A stretch of DNA of 64,000 nucleotides from Hamadaea sp013361475. GTDB lineage: Bacteria; Actinomycetota; Actinomycetes; Mycobacteriales; Micromonosporaceae. Under the pieces are notes generated by a model. The model made no database searches and was not told where the DNA came from. It saw nothing but the letters and a program-made list of their open reading frames with translations. Location of the stretch: positions 417,933 to 481,932 of the forward strand of contig NZ_JBFAHM010000007.1 of NCBI RefSeq assembly GCF_040654195.1, written 5' to 3'. A program made the translations under genes and the position numbers. Shown piece after piece: positions 41,404-50,464 of the stretch. Position 1 is the stretch's first letter. Each line of letters begins with the position of its first letter.

Positions 41404-42504
41404 CTAGACGCGAGTGATGCGGATGGCGTCGGCGATCACGTAGCCCGCCCCCGTGGTCCACCGGCTCACCGCGACGACGTCCTGCGCCCCCGCCGCGAAG
41501 GCGAAGGTGCCGACCGTGTTCCACTTGCCGCCGTTGGCCTGCTGGTTCACGGTGACCGTCTGGCTGCCCGACGAGGTGAACACGACGTACGGCGTGGTGG
41601 CGTTGTAGCCGGTGTTCGCCGGGTAGTAGGTCTCGATCTTGTAGTTGCCGGCGCTCGGCAGCGTCGCGGTGTAGTACGCCGCGTCGCTGGCCGCCACCGG
41701 GTCGGCGTACCGGTAGTCGGTCCCGTAGCGCTGGGTGGAGTAGGTGGAGGTGCCCCAGTTCGCCGACGCCCGGAACGAGCTGGACGTGTTGTCGACGGTC
41801 ACGGTGAACGCCGGGGTGCTGCCGAGCGCGGCGGCCACATCGGTCCGCAGCTGCGGGAGCATGGCGTAGAAGGCGTCACCCGGGCACTCGGTGGAGTAGA
41901 AGTCGCGGTGACCGTAGATCTTCGTCGCGGAGATGCCGTACTTGCTGCAGATGTACGCGCACAGCTGCACGAGGTTGGAGTAGAGCGCGCTGGTCGGCGT
42001 GACACTGGTGTAGGTGCCTTCGTTCTCGATGCCGATCGCCTTGTCGTTCTGCCCCGGGCAGTGCGCGCCCACGACCATGCCGCTGCCGGAGGTCAGGTGG
42101 GACAGGCTGTAGTGCCGGCCCTCCATGATGTAGCCACCCCGGGAGACGGTGAAGTGCTGCCCGGTGTCGGACCAGCCGTTGGAGTCCATGTGGTAGTTCT
42201 GGATCGTCCGGGCCAGCGAGTACGCGTGCGCCTGCGTGTAGTCGGTCGAGTTCGCGGTCGCGGTGTGGTGGATCAGGATCTTGTCCGGGTTGGTGGAGAT
42301 CTGGGTCAACGTCGACGAGGGGTTCCGGGCGCCCCAGGTCGCGCAGCTCGCGATGGTGGGCGTGGTGACGGCGAGCGCCGGGGTGGCCGAGAGCAGCTCG
42401 ACTCCGCCGATGGTGGCGCCGACTCCGAGCAGGACCGCGCCGCGCATCATCGCGCGCCGGGAGACGGCCGAATCGAAGGGATTCGGTGAGGTGGGGACCG
42501 ACAT
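41404..42504 (-). CDS. Tat-exported PGRP-type N-acetylmuramoyl-L-alanine amidase with golvesin-like domain
   Basis: A 366-residue exported enzyme. SRRAMMRG and the hydrophobic stretch to ATPALA form a twin-arginine signal. The amidase_2/PGRP domain (about 55-215) has ILIHHTA (zinc His), GGYIMEGRHYSLSHL, AIGIENEGTY and YGHRDFYSTECPGD (second His and Cys ligands). The C-terminal 130 residues (FRASANWGTSTYSTQRYG...YYPANTGYNATTPYVV) match golvesin/Xly-type carbohydrate-binding domains. ATG at 42504 has GGAGG six bases upstream. Confidence 0.88.
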   Translation of the reverse strand: MSVPTSPNPFDSAVSRRAMMRGAVLLGVGATIGGVELLSATPALAVTTPTIASCATWGARNPSSTLTQISTNPDKILIHHTATANSTDYTQAHAYSLARTIQNYHMDSNGWSDTGQHFTVSRGGYIMEGRHYSLSHLTSGSGMVVGAHCPGQNDKAIGIENEGTYTSVTPTSALYSNLVQLCAYICSKYGISATKIYGHRDFYSTECPGDAFYAMLPQLRTDVAAALGSTPAFTVTVDNTSSSFRASANWGTSTYSTQRYGTDYRYADPVAASDAAYYTATLPSAGNYKIETYYPANTGYNATTPYVVFTSSGSQTVTVNQQANGGKWNTVGTFAFAAGAQDVVAVSRWTTGAGYVIADAIRITRV

Positions 42505-42581
42505 CGTGTTCCTCCGGGGGAGGGAGATGGGATGAGAGGTCCCGCGCAGCCAGCAATTCGTAGCATCCGCGATGAGGGAAG

Positions 42582-43250
42582 TCAATCCATCCAGCCCGGC
42601 CGGACCAGCCCAGCCTCGTACGCCGTGACCACGAGCTGAGCGCGGTCACGCGCGCCGAGCTTCACCATCGCCCGGCTGACGTGGGTCTTCGCGGTCAACG
42701 GGCTGACCACCAAGCGATTCGCTATCTCCTCATTGGACAGTCCGAGGCCGACGAGGGCCACGACCTCCCGCTCCCGCTCGGTGAGCTGATTCAGCTGCCC
42801 GGTCGGCGGAGACGGCGCCCGGGAGCGGGTGGCGTACTCGGCGATGAGCCGGCGGGTCACGCCCGGCGACAGCAGGGCGTCGCCCGCGGCGACCACCCGC
42901 ACCGCGCGTACGAGGTCGGCGGGTTCGGTGTCCTTCACCAGGAACCCGGCCGCGCCGTCCCGCAACGCCGTGAAGACGTACTCGTCCAGCTCGAAGGTCG
43001 TCAGGATGATCACCTTCACGTCGCCCAGCGCCGGATCGGCCGCGATCCGCCGGGTCGCCGCCAGCCCGTCCAGCTCCGGCATCCGGATGTCCATGAGGAT
43101 CACGTCCGGCCGCAGCTCCCGTGCACTGCGGACAGCCTCGGCGCCGTCATTCGCCTCCCCCACGACGTCGACGTCCGGCTGCGCGTCGAGCAGAGCGCGG
43201 AAGCCCGCGCGGACCAAGGCCTGGTCGTCGGCCAGCACTACGCGGATCAC
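42582..43250 (-). CDS. NarL/FixJ-type response regulator
   Basis: A 222-residue regulator: receiver domain with phospho-acceptor Asp54 (VILMDIRMP), conserved Lys in FLVKDTEP, and a LuxR-type HTH (LTEREREVVALVGLGLSNEEIANRLVVSPLTAKTHVSRAMVKL). The GTG overlaps the kinase stop (GTGA). Cognate of the neighbouring kinase. Target genes unknown. Confidence 0.93.
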   Translation of the reverse strand: MIRVVLADDQALVRAGFRALLDAQPDVDVVGEANDGAEAVRSARELRPDVILMDIRMPELDGLAATRRIAADPALGDVKVIILTTFELDEYVFTALRDGAAGFLVKDTEPADLVRAVRVVAAGDALLSPGVTRRLIAEYATRSRAPSPPTGQLNQLTEREREVVALVGLGLSNEEIANRLVVSPLTAKTHVSRAMVKLGARDRAQLVVTAYEAGLVRPGWMD

Positions 43251-44239
43251 CGGGGAAACACCGCCATCACCTCGAACCCCCCTCGGCCGTCCGGCCGCGC
43301 GGTCGCCACGCCGCCCACCGAGGCGGCCCGTTCCTGGATGCCGATCAGTCCGTGCCCGCCCTCATGCCCCTCGGGCTTCGGGCTCGCCGGTCCAGGATCG
43401 GCCACGCCCACCGTCACCGCGCGGTCCGCGTACTGGATGACCAGGGTCGCGGTCCGCGCGCTGCTGTGCCGCATCACGTTGGTCAAGGCCTCTTGAATGA
43501 TCCGGTACGCCGAAAGCTCGACCGTGGCCGGCAGGCTGGGCCGACGCCCGAGCGTCTCCGCCTCGACCTTCAATCCGGCCGCCTCAGCCTGCTGGATCAG
43601 GTCGTCGAGTCGCGACAGATCCGGGGTGGGCGACCGCGGCGCCTCGGTGGAATGAAGGCTCGCCAGCACCGACCGCACCTCGGCCAGGCCGTCCCGGCTC
43701 GCTTCCTTGATCGCCTGCAGCGCTGGGCGTATCTCCTGGGGCTGAACGTCCATCACCTCCAGCGCGACCGACGCGCGGACGTTGATGAGCGACAAGCTGT
43801 GGGCCAGCACGTCGTGCAGTTCGCGCGCGATGCGGACGCGTTCGTCCGCGGCCTCGCGTTTCTCCTGCTCCCGGCGCCGCCGCCGCTCCTCCACCTGATA
43901 CCGCCGGTGTGCCTCGCGCCGGGCGCGGGCGAACGGGCTGGCGATCGCCGCGAAGGTGCTGGGGATGATCGGCGGGAACGGGAAGCCCAGCACGAGGTAC
44001 GCGAGGTTGATCAGCCCGGTGGCGGAGCTGGCGACCACGGGCCACCGGCGCAGCAGCAAGAGGGCCAGCGGCCCGGCGACCAGCAGTCCGAGTTGGACGC
44101 CGGTCACCGGGACCTGCCGGACGCCGCTGACCGCGAGGGCGATGAAGACCTGGAGCAAGGCCAACCCGATCGGCCAGCCTCGTGGCCGCCGACGCCACCG
44201 CTCCGGTTCCTCCATCGCCCTCATCCTGCCACTGGTCAC
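43247..44239 (-). CDS. Two-component sensor histidine kinase (NarL-type partner)
   Basis: A 330-residue HisKA_3 kinase. About four membrane spans in residues 23-95, a charged coiled-coil linker, then ELHDVLAHSLSLINVRA with the phosphorylated His at 142, and the ATPase domain (IIQEALTNVMRHS, GHGLIGIQERAASVGG). The GTG at 44239 overlaps the stop of the small SHOCT gene by four bases, so the three genes form one coupled operon. Confidence 0.92.
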   Translation of the reverse strand: MTSGRMRAMEEPERWRRRPRGWPIGLALLQVFIALAVSGVRQVPVTGVQLGLLVAGPLALLLLRRWPVVASSATGLINLAYLVLGFPFPPIIPSTFAAIASPFARARREAHRRYQVEERRRRREQEKREAADERVRIARELHDVLAHSLSLINVRASVALEVMDVQPQEIRPALQAIKEASRDGLAEVRSVLASLHSTEAPRSPTPDLSRLDDLIQQAEAAGLKVEAETLGRRPSLPATVELSAYRIIQEALTNVMRHSSARTATLVIQYADRAVTVGVADPGPASPKPEGHEGGHGLIGIQERAASVGGVATARPDGRGGFEVMAVFPR

Positions 44240-44499
44240 GAAGGACGCGGCGCGTCCAGGACGGACATGCGCTCGCGGTACTCCTGCTCGTTGATCTCAC
44301 CCCGCGCATAGCGCTGGGCGAGGATGACGCGCGGATCGTTGTCGCCGTGGCGCCAGTGGCCGGGACCCCAGCCGTCGTGCCGGTGACGCCGCCAGAACAG
44401 CCCCCGGATCACGAAGAAGAGCAGGATCCAGAACGGAATCCAGAGCCACGGCCCGAAGAACCACCAGCCGCCCCAGTACCCGGCGTGTGCGAGAACCAT
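44236..44499 (-). CDS. Small membrane protein with SHOCT domain
   Basis: An 87-residue protein: a Trp-rich membrane span (about 11-35, GGWWFFGPWLWIPFWILLFF) followed by a His-rich loop and a C-terminal SHOCT motif (PRVILAQRYARGEINEQEYRER, shown in part). SHOCT domains join proteins to membrane partners; its place at the head of a kinase-regulator operon suggests it modulates that kinase. ATG at 44499 has GAGGAGGG six bases upstream. Confidence 0.8.
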   Translation of the reverse strand: MVLAHAGYWGGWWFFGPWLWIPFWILLFFVIRGLFWRRHRHDGWGPGHWRHGDNDPRVILAQRYARGEINEQEYRERMSVLDAPRPS

Positions 44500-44658
44500 T
44501 TTTCCCTCCTCATCTCTTACCTCGAGGGTGGTTCTTCGCCGCCTTCTTTTCATCGCCCCGCGGGCGACACTTGCGCCTACTCCCCCAGGAGTACGCACCG
44601 CTCTTTCGCCGCGCTTGTGCGGCGCTTTCGCGTTAGTGCGCGCCGCCGCCGTTTCCGC

Positions 44659-44733
44659 GTGATCATTGCGTCAGCCATGCTGCTTCGCGCGACGAAATGT
44701 CCGTTGAAACAGCATGGGTGACGCAATGATCAC
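44659..44733. repeat. 75-bp palindrome with 24-bp arms
   Basis: Arms 44659-44682 and 44710-44733 pair with one mismatch; they begin GTGATCATTGCGTCA. The loop is 27 bp. It lies 15 bp after the ureohydrolase stop codon and about 160 bp upstream of the SHOCT operon. Nothing else of note is seen in 44500-44748. Confidence 0.85.
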
Positions 44734-44748
44734 ACCAGGCGGTGACGG

Positions 44749-45732
44749 TTACGAGGCGACGGGTTGGTCGGAGGCCAGACGCGGGCGGGGGACGGATTTC
44801 TTCCGGCCCACCGAACGTGGCTGCTGCAGCAGCGGGGCCAGCCCGGCGACCAGCATCTCGACGACCTCATGAGCGTACGAGCCCTCGGGATCGTGGTCCG
44901 GATCGAAGACCGTCAGCTCCATGCCGAGGCATTCCGGCGTGCCGACGAGCCCGGCGATCAGCATCTCCAGCTCGGCGAAGGCGATGCCACCCGGGTCGGG
45001 CGCGTCCACCGCCGGCATGACCGCCGGATCGAGGACGTCCACGTCGACGTGCAGCCAGAACCCGGCGCAGTGGCCCAGCTGGTCACGCGCCCACTGCGCG
45101 CTGCGGGCGGCGCCCGCGGAGCGCAGCGCGGTCACCGGGCGTACCGAGAATCCCCCGGCGGCCAGGTCGAGGCGGTACTCGTCGTGCTCCCGGATGCCTA
45201 GGACGACCACGTCGGTGTCACGGACGTATGGACGACGCGCCTCGATCCCGGCCAGCTCGATTTGACCCCGGCCGGTCACGAGGGCGAGGTCCTCACCGGC
45301 GGCGGCGCCGACGTACGGCGCGTTCCCGGGATGCCGGAAGTCGGAGTGCCCGTCGACGAAGACGAGCCCGACCCGGCCGTCCACCTCGTCGCCGAGCCGG
45401 TGCATGGCCACCATCGAGCCGAGCAAAACCGAGCAGTCGCCCCCCAGGACCAGCGGGAACTCGCCGCCGTCGACGATCGCGCCGATCCGGTCGGCCAGCC
45501 GCTGGGAGTACGCCGAGATCTGCGACGCCTGGGCGACGCCGTCGCCGGGACGCCAGTCGCCCGGGTCGTAGCGCGGCGGCGTGAGGCAGCCCGCGTCACG
45601 AGCCCCGAGCCGGTCGACGAGTCCGTGGTCACGCAGCGCACCGGGCGCCTTGGCACAGCCGGGAACCGAGGTGGCCGTGGGTGGGCGCAGGCCGAGATTG
45701 GTCGGTGCGTCGAGCACCGCGATCCGTCTCAT
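44749..45732 (-). CDS. Arginase/agmatinase family ureohydrolase
   Basis: A 327-residue binuclear manganese enzyme. Metal ligands are in LVLGGDCSVLLG, VFVDGHSDFRHPG and HVDVDVLDPAVMP, with the late Glu in GMELTVFDPD. The substrate (arginine, agmatine, formiminoglutamate or another guanidine) cannot be told. The ATG follows a purine-rich GAGGGGGAGGG leader. A single gene. Confidence 0.88.
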   Translation of the reverse strand: MRRIAVLDAPTNLGLRPPTATSVPGCAKAPGALRDHGLVDRLGARDAGCLTPPRYDPGDWRPGDGVAQASQISAYSQRLADRIGAIVDGGEFPLVLGGDCSVLLGSMVAMHRLGDEVDGRVGLVFVDGHSDFRHPGNAPYVGAAAGEDLALVTGRGQIELAGIEARRPYVRDTDVVVLGIREHDEYRLDLAAGGFSVRPVTALRSAGAARSAQWARDQLGHCAGFWLHVDVDVLDPAVMPAVDAPDPGGIAFAELEMLIAGLVGTPECLGMELTVFDPDHDPEGSYAHEVVEMLVAGLAPLLQQPRSVGRKKSVPRPRLASDQPVAS

Positions 45733-45821
45733 CCCTCGCCCTCCCCCTCGCGTACGCGGCGCGTGAACCCCCTGGTTATGCGACCGATGCCTGCAGGCCG
45801 AGGATAGCGATCTATGCCAAC

Positions 45822-46739
45822 CTAATAAAGAGCGCTGGCCAGAGCCCGCCGAGCGGTGACGACAGCCGGATCGTCCGGACCGGCGATGGTGAACAAAGAG
45901 ACGAGGTGCTGACGTACCTTCTCCCGATCGTCGCCGAACACTCGCCGGACGAGTGCGATGAGCCGGGCGTACGCCTGCTCGGCCTGCCCGCTCAGCGCCT
46001 CCAGATCGGCCGCCAGCAGTTGGGCGTCGAGGTCGTCCGGGGCGGCCTGAGCGGCGGCCAGCACTTCCTGCGGGTCACGGCCCTGAATCCGCTTGGCCGC
46101 GCCGACCTGGGCCAGCCCGGCCTCCGCCGCGGCGTCGCGGGGCGTCTCCGACAGAATCTTCTGGTACGCCCGCTCGGCCGCGTCGAGGTCGCCCATCATG
46201 AGCATGTCGTCGGCCTCTTCGAGGCGCGGATCGGCCGGGGTCTCCACCTCGACCCCGCCCGCCCGGAGGACGGCGTCGAGCCACTGCCGCAGCTGGGCCT
46301 CGGGCAGCTGGCCGGGGAGGCCGTCGATCGGCTGCCCGCCCACGAACGCGAAGATCGTCGGCAGCGCCTGGATGCGCAACGCCTGAGCCAGCTGCGGATC
46401 GGTCCGCACGTCCGACCGAGCGAGCACGAAGCTGCCGTCGGCGGCGAACTGCTCCAGCGCGGGGTCGCCCGCGTATTGCCCGCTGGCGACGAACTCCAGG
46501 ACGACCGGGATGGTCCGGGACCGGTCGACGACGTCCCGCTGGAACGTCTGCACGGTCACGTCGATCGGGGCGTTCGCCCCGGCGAACCGCGGAACCCCGG
46601 TATCGCCGCCGTCCGGCGCGGCCCCGGCGGGCGGCGCCTCGGCGTCGGGCTGCGGAGCGGTGGACCGCAGCGCACTGAGGTCCACCGCACCCCGGGTGAA
46701 GATCGACTGCCCGCGGCTCGGGTCTCGGGGATCCGTCAT
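45822..46739 (-). CDS. YbbN/CnoX-like thioredoxin-fold protein with TPRs
   Basis: A 305-residue protein: a disordered N-terminus (to about 50), a thioredoxin fold (VTVQTFQRDVVDRSRTIPVVLEFVA, then QALPTIFAFVGGQPIDGLPG), and a C-terminal TPR-like part (ADDMLMMGDLDAAERAYQKIL). The CxxC pair is replaced by SGQYAG, so it is not a redox enzyme but more likely a holdase/co-chaperone as for CnoX. ATG at 46739 has TAGACT 6 nt upstream. Confidence 0.87.
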   Translation of the reverse strand: MTDPRDPSRGQSIFTRGAVDLSALRSTAPQPDAEAPPAGAAPDGGDTGVPRFAGANAPIDVTVQTFQRDVVDRSRTIPVVLEFVASGQYAGDPALEQFAADGSFVLARSDVRTDPQLAQALRIQALPTIFAFVGGQPIDGLPGQLPEAQLRQWLDAVLRAGGVEVETPADPRLEEADDMLMMGDLDAAERAYQKILSETPRDAAAEAGLAQVGAAKRIQGRDPQEVLAAAQAAPDDLDAQLLAADLEALSGQAEQAYARLIALVRRVFGDDREKVRQHLVSLFTIAGPDDPAVVTARRALASALY

Positions 46740-46745
46740 GCCCTT

Positions 46746-46751
46746 AGTCTA
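46746..46751 (-). promoter_or_regulatory. Leaderless-type -10 hexamer for the YbbN-like gene
   Basis: TAGACT on the minus strand, 6 nt before the ATG at 46739, in the 19-bp gap after the ABC ATPase stop codon. So the YbbN-like gene need not depend on the ABC operon. Confidence 0.5.
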
Positions 46752-46758
46752 GGCAGGC

Positions 46759-47601
46759 TCACGACGACCCGACGACGAGCGTCACGCTGCCGTCCTCCGC
46801 GTGGTCGATGGTGAACAGCGTGCCGGGCGGGAACTCCTCGAGCACCTCCGGCGGCAGCTGCACGGTGCCGTCGCCCGCGACCACGGCGAAGTCCTGGCCG
46901 TTGCGGCCCTCGGCGCCGACCCGGCCGTCCCGGATGGTCACGACCCGGCCCAGTCGCGTACCGACCTCGGCGTCGTGTGTGACAACGACCACGGTCGTGC
47001 CGCGTTCGGCGTTGATCGTCTCCAGAGCGGAGATCACCTCGTCCCGGCCACCCGTGTCCAGCTGGCTGGTCGGCTCGTCGACCAGGAGCAGACCGGGCGA
47101 GGCGGCGATGCCGACCGCGAGCGCGGCTCGCTGCCGGGCGCCGGGGGCCAGCTCGTGCAGCCGGGCCTTGCCCTTACCGGGCAGTCCGACCAGGTCGAGC
47201 ACCCGTTCGGGGTCCTCCAACGCGATACCCGACGTCGCGGCGGCCCGTCGTTGCGCCAGCCACACGTTGCGGTAAAGCGAGGCGTACGGGAGCAGGTTGC
47301 GGGCCGCGCCCTGCAGGACGATGCCGATACGCGTACCGCGCAGCCGGGAGATCTCCCGGTCGGTCAGCCGCCCCATGTCGTAGGTCCCGACGGTGACCCG
47401 GCCGGCCGACGGCCGCAACAGCCCGCCGAGCAGCGCCACCAGGGTGGACTTGCCGGAGCCCGAGGGACCGACGAGGGCCACCATCTCACCCGGCGAGATG
47501 GTCAGGTCCACGCCGGAGAGAGCGACAACGTCACCGCCCTCGCCCCGGTAGATCTGCACGACTCGCCGGCAGGCGACGGCGAGACCAGCGTGCTCACTCA
47601 C
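46759..47601 (-). CDS. ABC transporter ATPase, locus A, with AbrB-like C-terminal tail
   Basis: A 280-residue ATPase. Walker A GPSGSGKST at about 45-53, Q-loop VLQGAARNLLPY, signature replaced by LAPGARQR instead of LSGGQ, Walker B LLLVDEPTSQLD, H-loop VVVVTHDAEV. Beyond the usual end, residues 233-275 form a beta-rich tail, DFAVVAGDGTVQLPPEVLEE then PPGTLFTIDHAEDGSVTLVV, whose pattern resembles an AbrB/MazE swapped hairpin. The GTG start overlaps the permease stop by eight bases. It is the last gene of locus A. Confidence 0.88.
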   Translation of the reverse strand: MSEHAGLAVACRRVVQIYRGEGGDVVALSGVDLTISPGEMVALVGPSGSGKSTLVALLGGLLRPSAGRVTVGTYDMGRLTDREISRLRGTRIGIVLQGAARNLLPYASLYRNVWLAQRRAAATSGIALEDPERVLDLVGLPGKGKARLHELAPGARQRAALAVGIAASPGLLLVDEPTSQLDTGGRDEVISALETINAERGTTVVVVTHDAEVGTRLGRVVTIRDGRVGAEGRNGQDFAVVAGDGTVQLPPEVLEEFPPGTLFTIDHAEDGSVTLVVGSS

Positions 47602-50464
47602 TCCAGGCTCCTCCCTCTCTCCGATCTCCCACGAATATCAGGTGTGTTCCCGCGATCAGCAAGACCGCGACGCCCACCGCGGCCGCGGCCAGCGGCACCG
47701 GGCCGGGCCACGACGGCGGCGGTAGCCAAGGGGTGCCGTCCACGATGGGCAGCACCGTCCGGGCGGCGGCCCAGGCGACGGCGGCCGCCACCACGCCGAT
47801 CAGCACCCCGAAGACGCTGATCAGGGCGTAGGTGGTCCGGTTCGCCCGGCGCAGCGTCGCCGCGCGTACGCCCGCCTGCCGCAACCCGGCCAGTTCGGTC
47901 GTGCGCCGGTCGCCCGACGACACGACCAGCAGGACGCCGAGGAGCAGCAGCACACCGGCGACGGCGGCCCAGAGCTGCATCCGCAGGGTCAGCGCGGGCG
48001 GCGTACGGTCGGCGCGGGCGACGGCGTCGGCCCGGCTCTCCGAGCCCACGATGGCCAGGCCCGCGTCGGTCAGCTTCTGCTCGGCGTCGGCGGGGGCGTC
48101 GGCCGACAACCAGACCTCGATGTTGCCCGGTGTCGTGGAGCCGAGCGTCGCCCGGAGCATGCCGGGCAGGTCGACCAGCATGGCCTTGTGCCCGACGCGG
48201 GGGACGACGTCGGTCGCGACGGTCGCCGCGAGCGGTGCTCGCTGGCTCCCCCGCAGGCTGAAGGCGGGCGCGGTCGGGCCGCCCTGCCCCAGATCCCGGG
48301 TGTACGCCATGGGCAGCCGGGCCGACACGTCCGGCGGCAGCAGGTACGACGGCTGTCCCATCGCCATCGACGGGTCGATCGACCACTTGCCGGCGTCCGT
48401 GCCGGGGGTGTGCCAGCCGCTCCCGTCGGAGACGGCCTTGCCGTCGACGGCGATCCGCTGGATGGTCAGGTTGCCGCGTTCCGCCCCGAAGGTGACCAGG
48501 CTCAGTCCGGCCAGCCGGCAGCCCTCGGCACACGACGGCGGCAGCTCCACGGCGTACGCCTGCGCTCCGGCCTGGACCTTCTTGTCGAGGTCCAGCTCCT
48601 GGAACTCGCCGCCGGGCAGCTCGACGACGGCGAACATGCGCGACGCCGGCACGGTCACCCCCGGTGGCAGCCGGCCGACGTCGACGAGCGTCACGGCGGC
48701 GTCGACGGTGACTTCCAGCTTCCCCGCGCCGACCTCGATCGGGGCGGCCCCGCTGGGCTTCAACGCGGCCGCCATCTCGGCCGCCTCCGGCCACCGCATC
48801 ACCGACGACCGGCTCAGGTCGACGGCGAGCACGGAGTAGCCGGAGACGCTCAGCCGCCCGGTCACGGTCGCGTACGCGCCGTCGGGGTCGATCTGGTGGA
48901 CCGCGGCCAGCGCCTGGGCCGGGCTGCTCTGGACCTGCAGGACCCGGTCCGCCCCCATGGTCAGGTCGATCTGGGTGTGCCGAGCCGTGCTCGACACGTC
49001 CATCGCCCCGACGACCAGGGTGAAGAGGGCGGCCGCCGCCGAGGTGAGCGCGAGCAGGTGCCGTCCGCTGGGCCGGCGGGTCATGAGCGCGAGGGCGATG
49101 CCCCGCGCGAGCCGGCCACGTTGGATGACGCGCCGGGCGGCCGGCCGCAGCACCGTCGGCAGCACCCGCGCGGCGACGACGGCGACCGCCACGGCGAGCA
49201 GGCTCGCGGTGAAGATGCCGAGGCCGGTTCGGTCTCCCGACTGCATCTGCGCGAAGCTCGCCCCCGCCACAGTCAGCACGGCGATCTCGGTCAGCGGGAT
49301 CTTGCCACTGGCCGGCAGCACCCGCCGGAGCAGGTCGAGCGGCCGCAACCGCAGGACGCCCAATGCGGTCACCGCGATGACGAGCAGTTCCACGCCGAGG
49401 ACTTGGAATGCGGCCGTCATCGAGGAGCCGTCCGCACCCGGCGTGAACAGCGTGACCAGCAACGCGCCGAGCGGGGTCGCGACGATCGCGAGCAGGCCGG
49501 CCGCACCCGCCGCCAGCAGCCACCGGTACGCCAACGGCAGCCCCCGCAGCCCTTGGATGCCGACCTCCGGCCGGTCCCGCTGGAGGCGACCGGAGACCAG
49601 GAGGAACAGGCCCCAGCAGCCGAGGACGAGCACCGGCAGCACGACGGCGGGCGTCATCGTCTCGACGAACTTCCGCTTGGCGGCGATCCGCTCCATCATC
49701 CGCTGGACGTCCGGGCTGCTCCGGATGATGTTGGCGTCCAGTTTGGACCGCAGGATCGCGCCGTAGTCGCCGCTCATGAGCAGCTTCCGGTCCGGGATCG
49801 CGGTCACGGTGAGGACTTCGAGGTTGTGCGGGACGGAGTTCAGCGTCTCCGGGCGGGCGAGCACCATCGCCACCCCGGCGGCGTCCTCGGCGGTCCGGAC
49901 GCCCCAGTAGTCCTCGCCCGGGTCGATCTGCTGGTAGACGCCGACCACGTCGACCGGAGCCTTGCCCCGGTTGGACGCCTCCCACGGCTTCTTCGGGTCC
50001 GGCTTGACCGCCTCGACGAGCAGCAGCCGCGTACCCACCTCGATCTTGCGAGCCTGCTGGACCGGACCGGCCGGCACCATGACCTCGCCGGCGCCGAGCG
50101 GACACCGGCCGGACAGGAGGCGTACGTGGGCGCACGCGTTCTCCCGGTAGACCAGGGTGCTGCGCTCGGGGCCGAAGCCCATGACCGAGACGCTCGCGGC
50201 GTAGACCGCCGTGAAGTCCGGCAGGCGCCGGGTCGACTCGGTCACCGCCTGCACCGTCGACGCCGCGTCGTCCCCTCCGGCGAGCGAGAACAACCGTTCA
50301 CTCGCCGGGGCCGACCGGATCTCGTCGTCGGCGATGCTGTCCGCCACCGATCTCGGGTACGCCGCTCCCAGCGCGGCCAGCGCCCCGATCGCCAGGCACA
50401 GCAGCGCGATTGCGGCGTACGCCCGGCGGCGTTCCCGCAAAGCCAGCATCAGCAGCGCGATCAC
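47594..50464 (-). CDS. FtsX-type ABC permease, locus A, second permease
   Basis: A 956-residue permease with an N-terminal span, a large extracytoplasmic domain (about 45-280), a group of FtsX-type spans at about 285-520, a second extracytoplasmic domain (about 520-830) and three final spans. The second outer domain contains SCAEGCRLAGLSL, a CxxGCRL motif shared with the next permease. Topology fits MacB/FtsX-like mechanotransmission or lipid/lipoprotein export rather than solute import. GTG overlaps the upstream stop (GTGA). Confidence 0.85.
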   Translation of the reverse strand: MIALLMLALRERRRAYAAIALLCLAIGALAALGAAYPRSVADSIADDEIRSAPASERLFSLAGGDDAASTVQAVTESTRRLPDFTAVYAASVSVMGFGPERSTLVYRENACAHVRLLSGRCPLGAGEVMVPAGPVQQARKIEVGTRLLLVEAVKPDPKKPWEASNRGKAPVDVVGVYQQIDPGEDYWGVRTAEDAAGVAMVLARPETLNSVPHNLEVLTVTAIPDRKLLMSGDYGAILRSKLDANIIRSSPDVQRMMERIAAKRKFVETMTPAVVLPVLVLGCWGLFLLVSGRLQRDRPEVGIQGLRGLPLAYRWLLAAGAAGLLAIVATPLGALLVTLFTPGADGSSMTAAFQVLGVELLVIAVTALGVLRLRPLDLLRRVLPASGKIPLTEIAVLTVAGASFAQMQSGDRTGLGIFTASLLAVAVAVVAARVLPTVLRPAARRVIQRGRLARGIALALMTRRPSGRHLLALTSAAAALFTLVVGAMDVSSTARHTQIDLTMGADRVLQVQSSPAQALAAVHQIDPDGAYATVTGRLSVSGYSVLAVDLSRSSVMRWPEAAEMAAALKPSGAAPIEVGAGKLEVTVDAAVTLVDVGRLPPGVTVPASRMFAVVELPGGEFQELDLDKKVQAGAQAYAVELPPSCAEGCRLAGLSLVTFGAERGNLTIQRIAVDGKAVSDGSGWHTPGTDAGKWSIDPSMAMGQPSYLLPPDVSARLPMAYTRDLGQGGPTAPAFSLRGSQRAPLAATVATDVVPRVGHKAMLVDLPGMLRATLGSTTPGNIEVWLSADAPADAEQKLTDAGLAIVGSESRADAVARADRTPPALTLRMQLWAAVAGVLLLLGVLLVVSSGDRRTTELAGLRQAGVRAATLRRANRTTYALISVFGVLIGVVAAAVAWAAARTVLPIVDGTPWLPPPSWPGPVPLAAAAVGVAVLLIAGTHLIFVGDRREGGAWSE

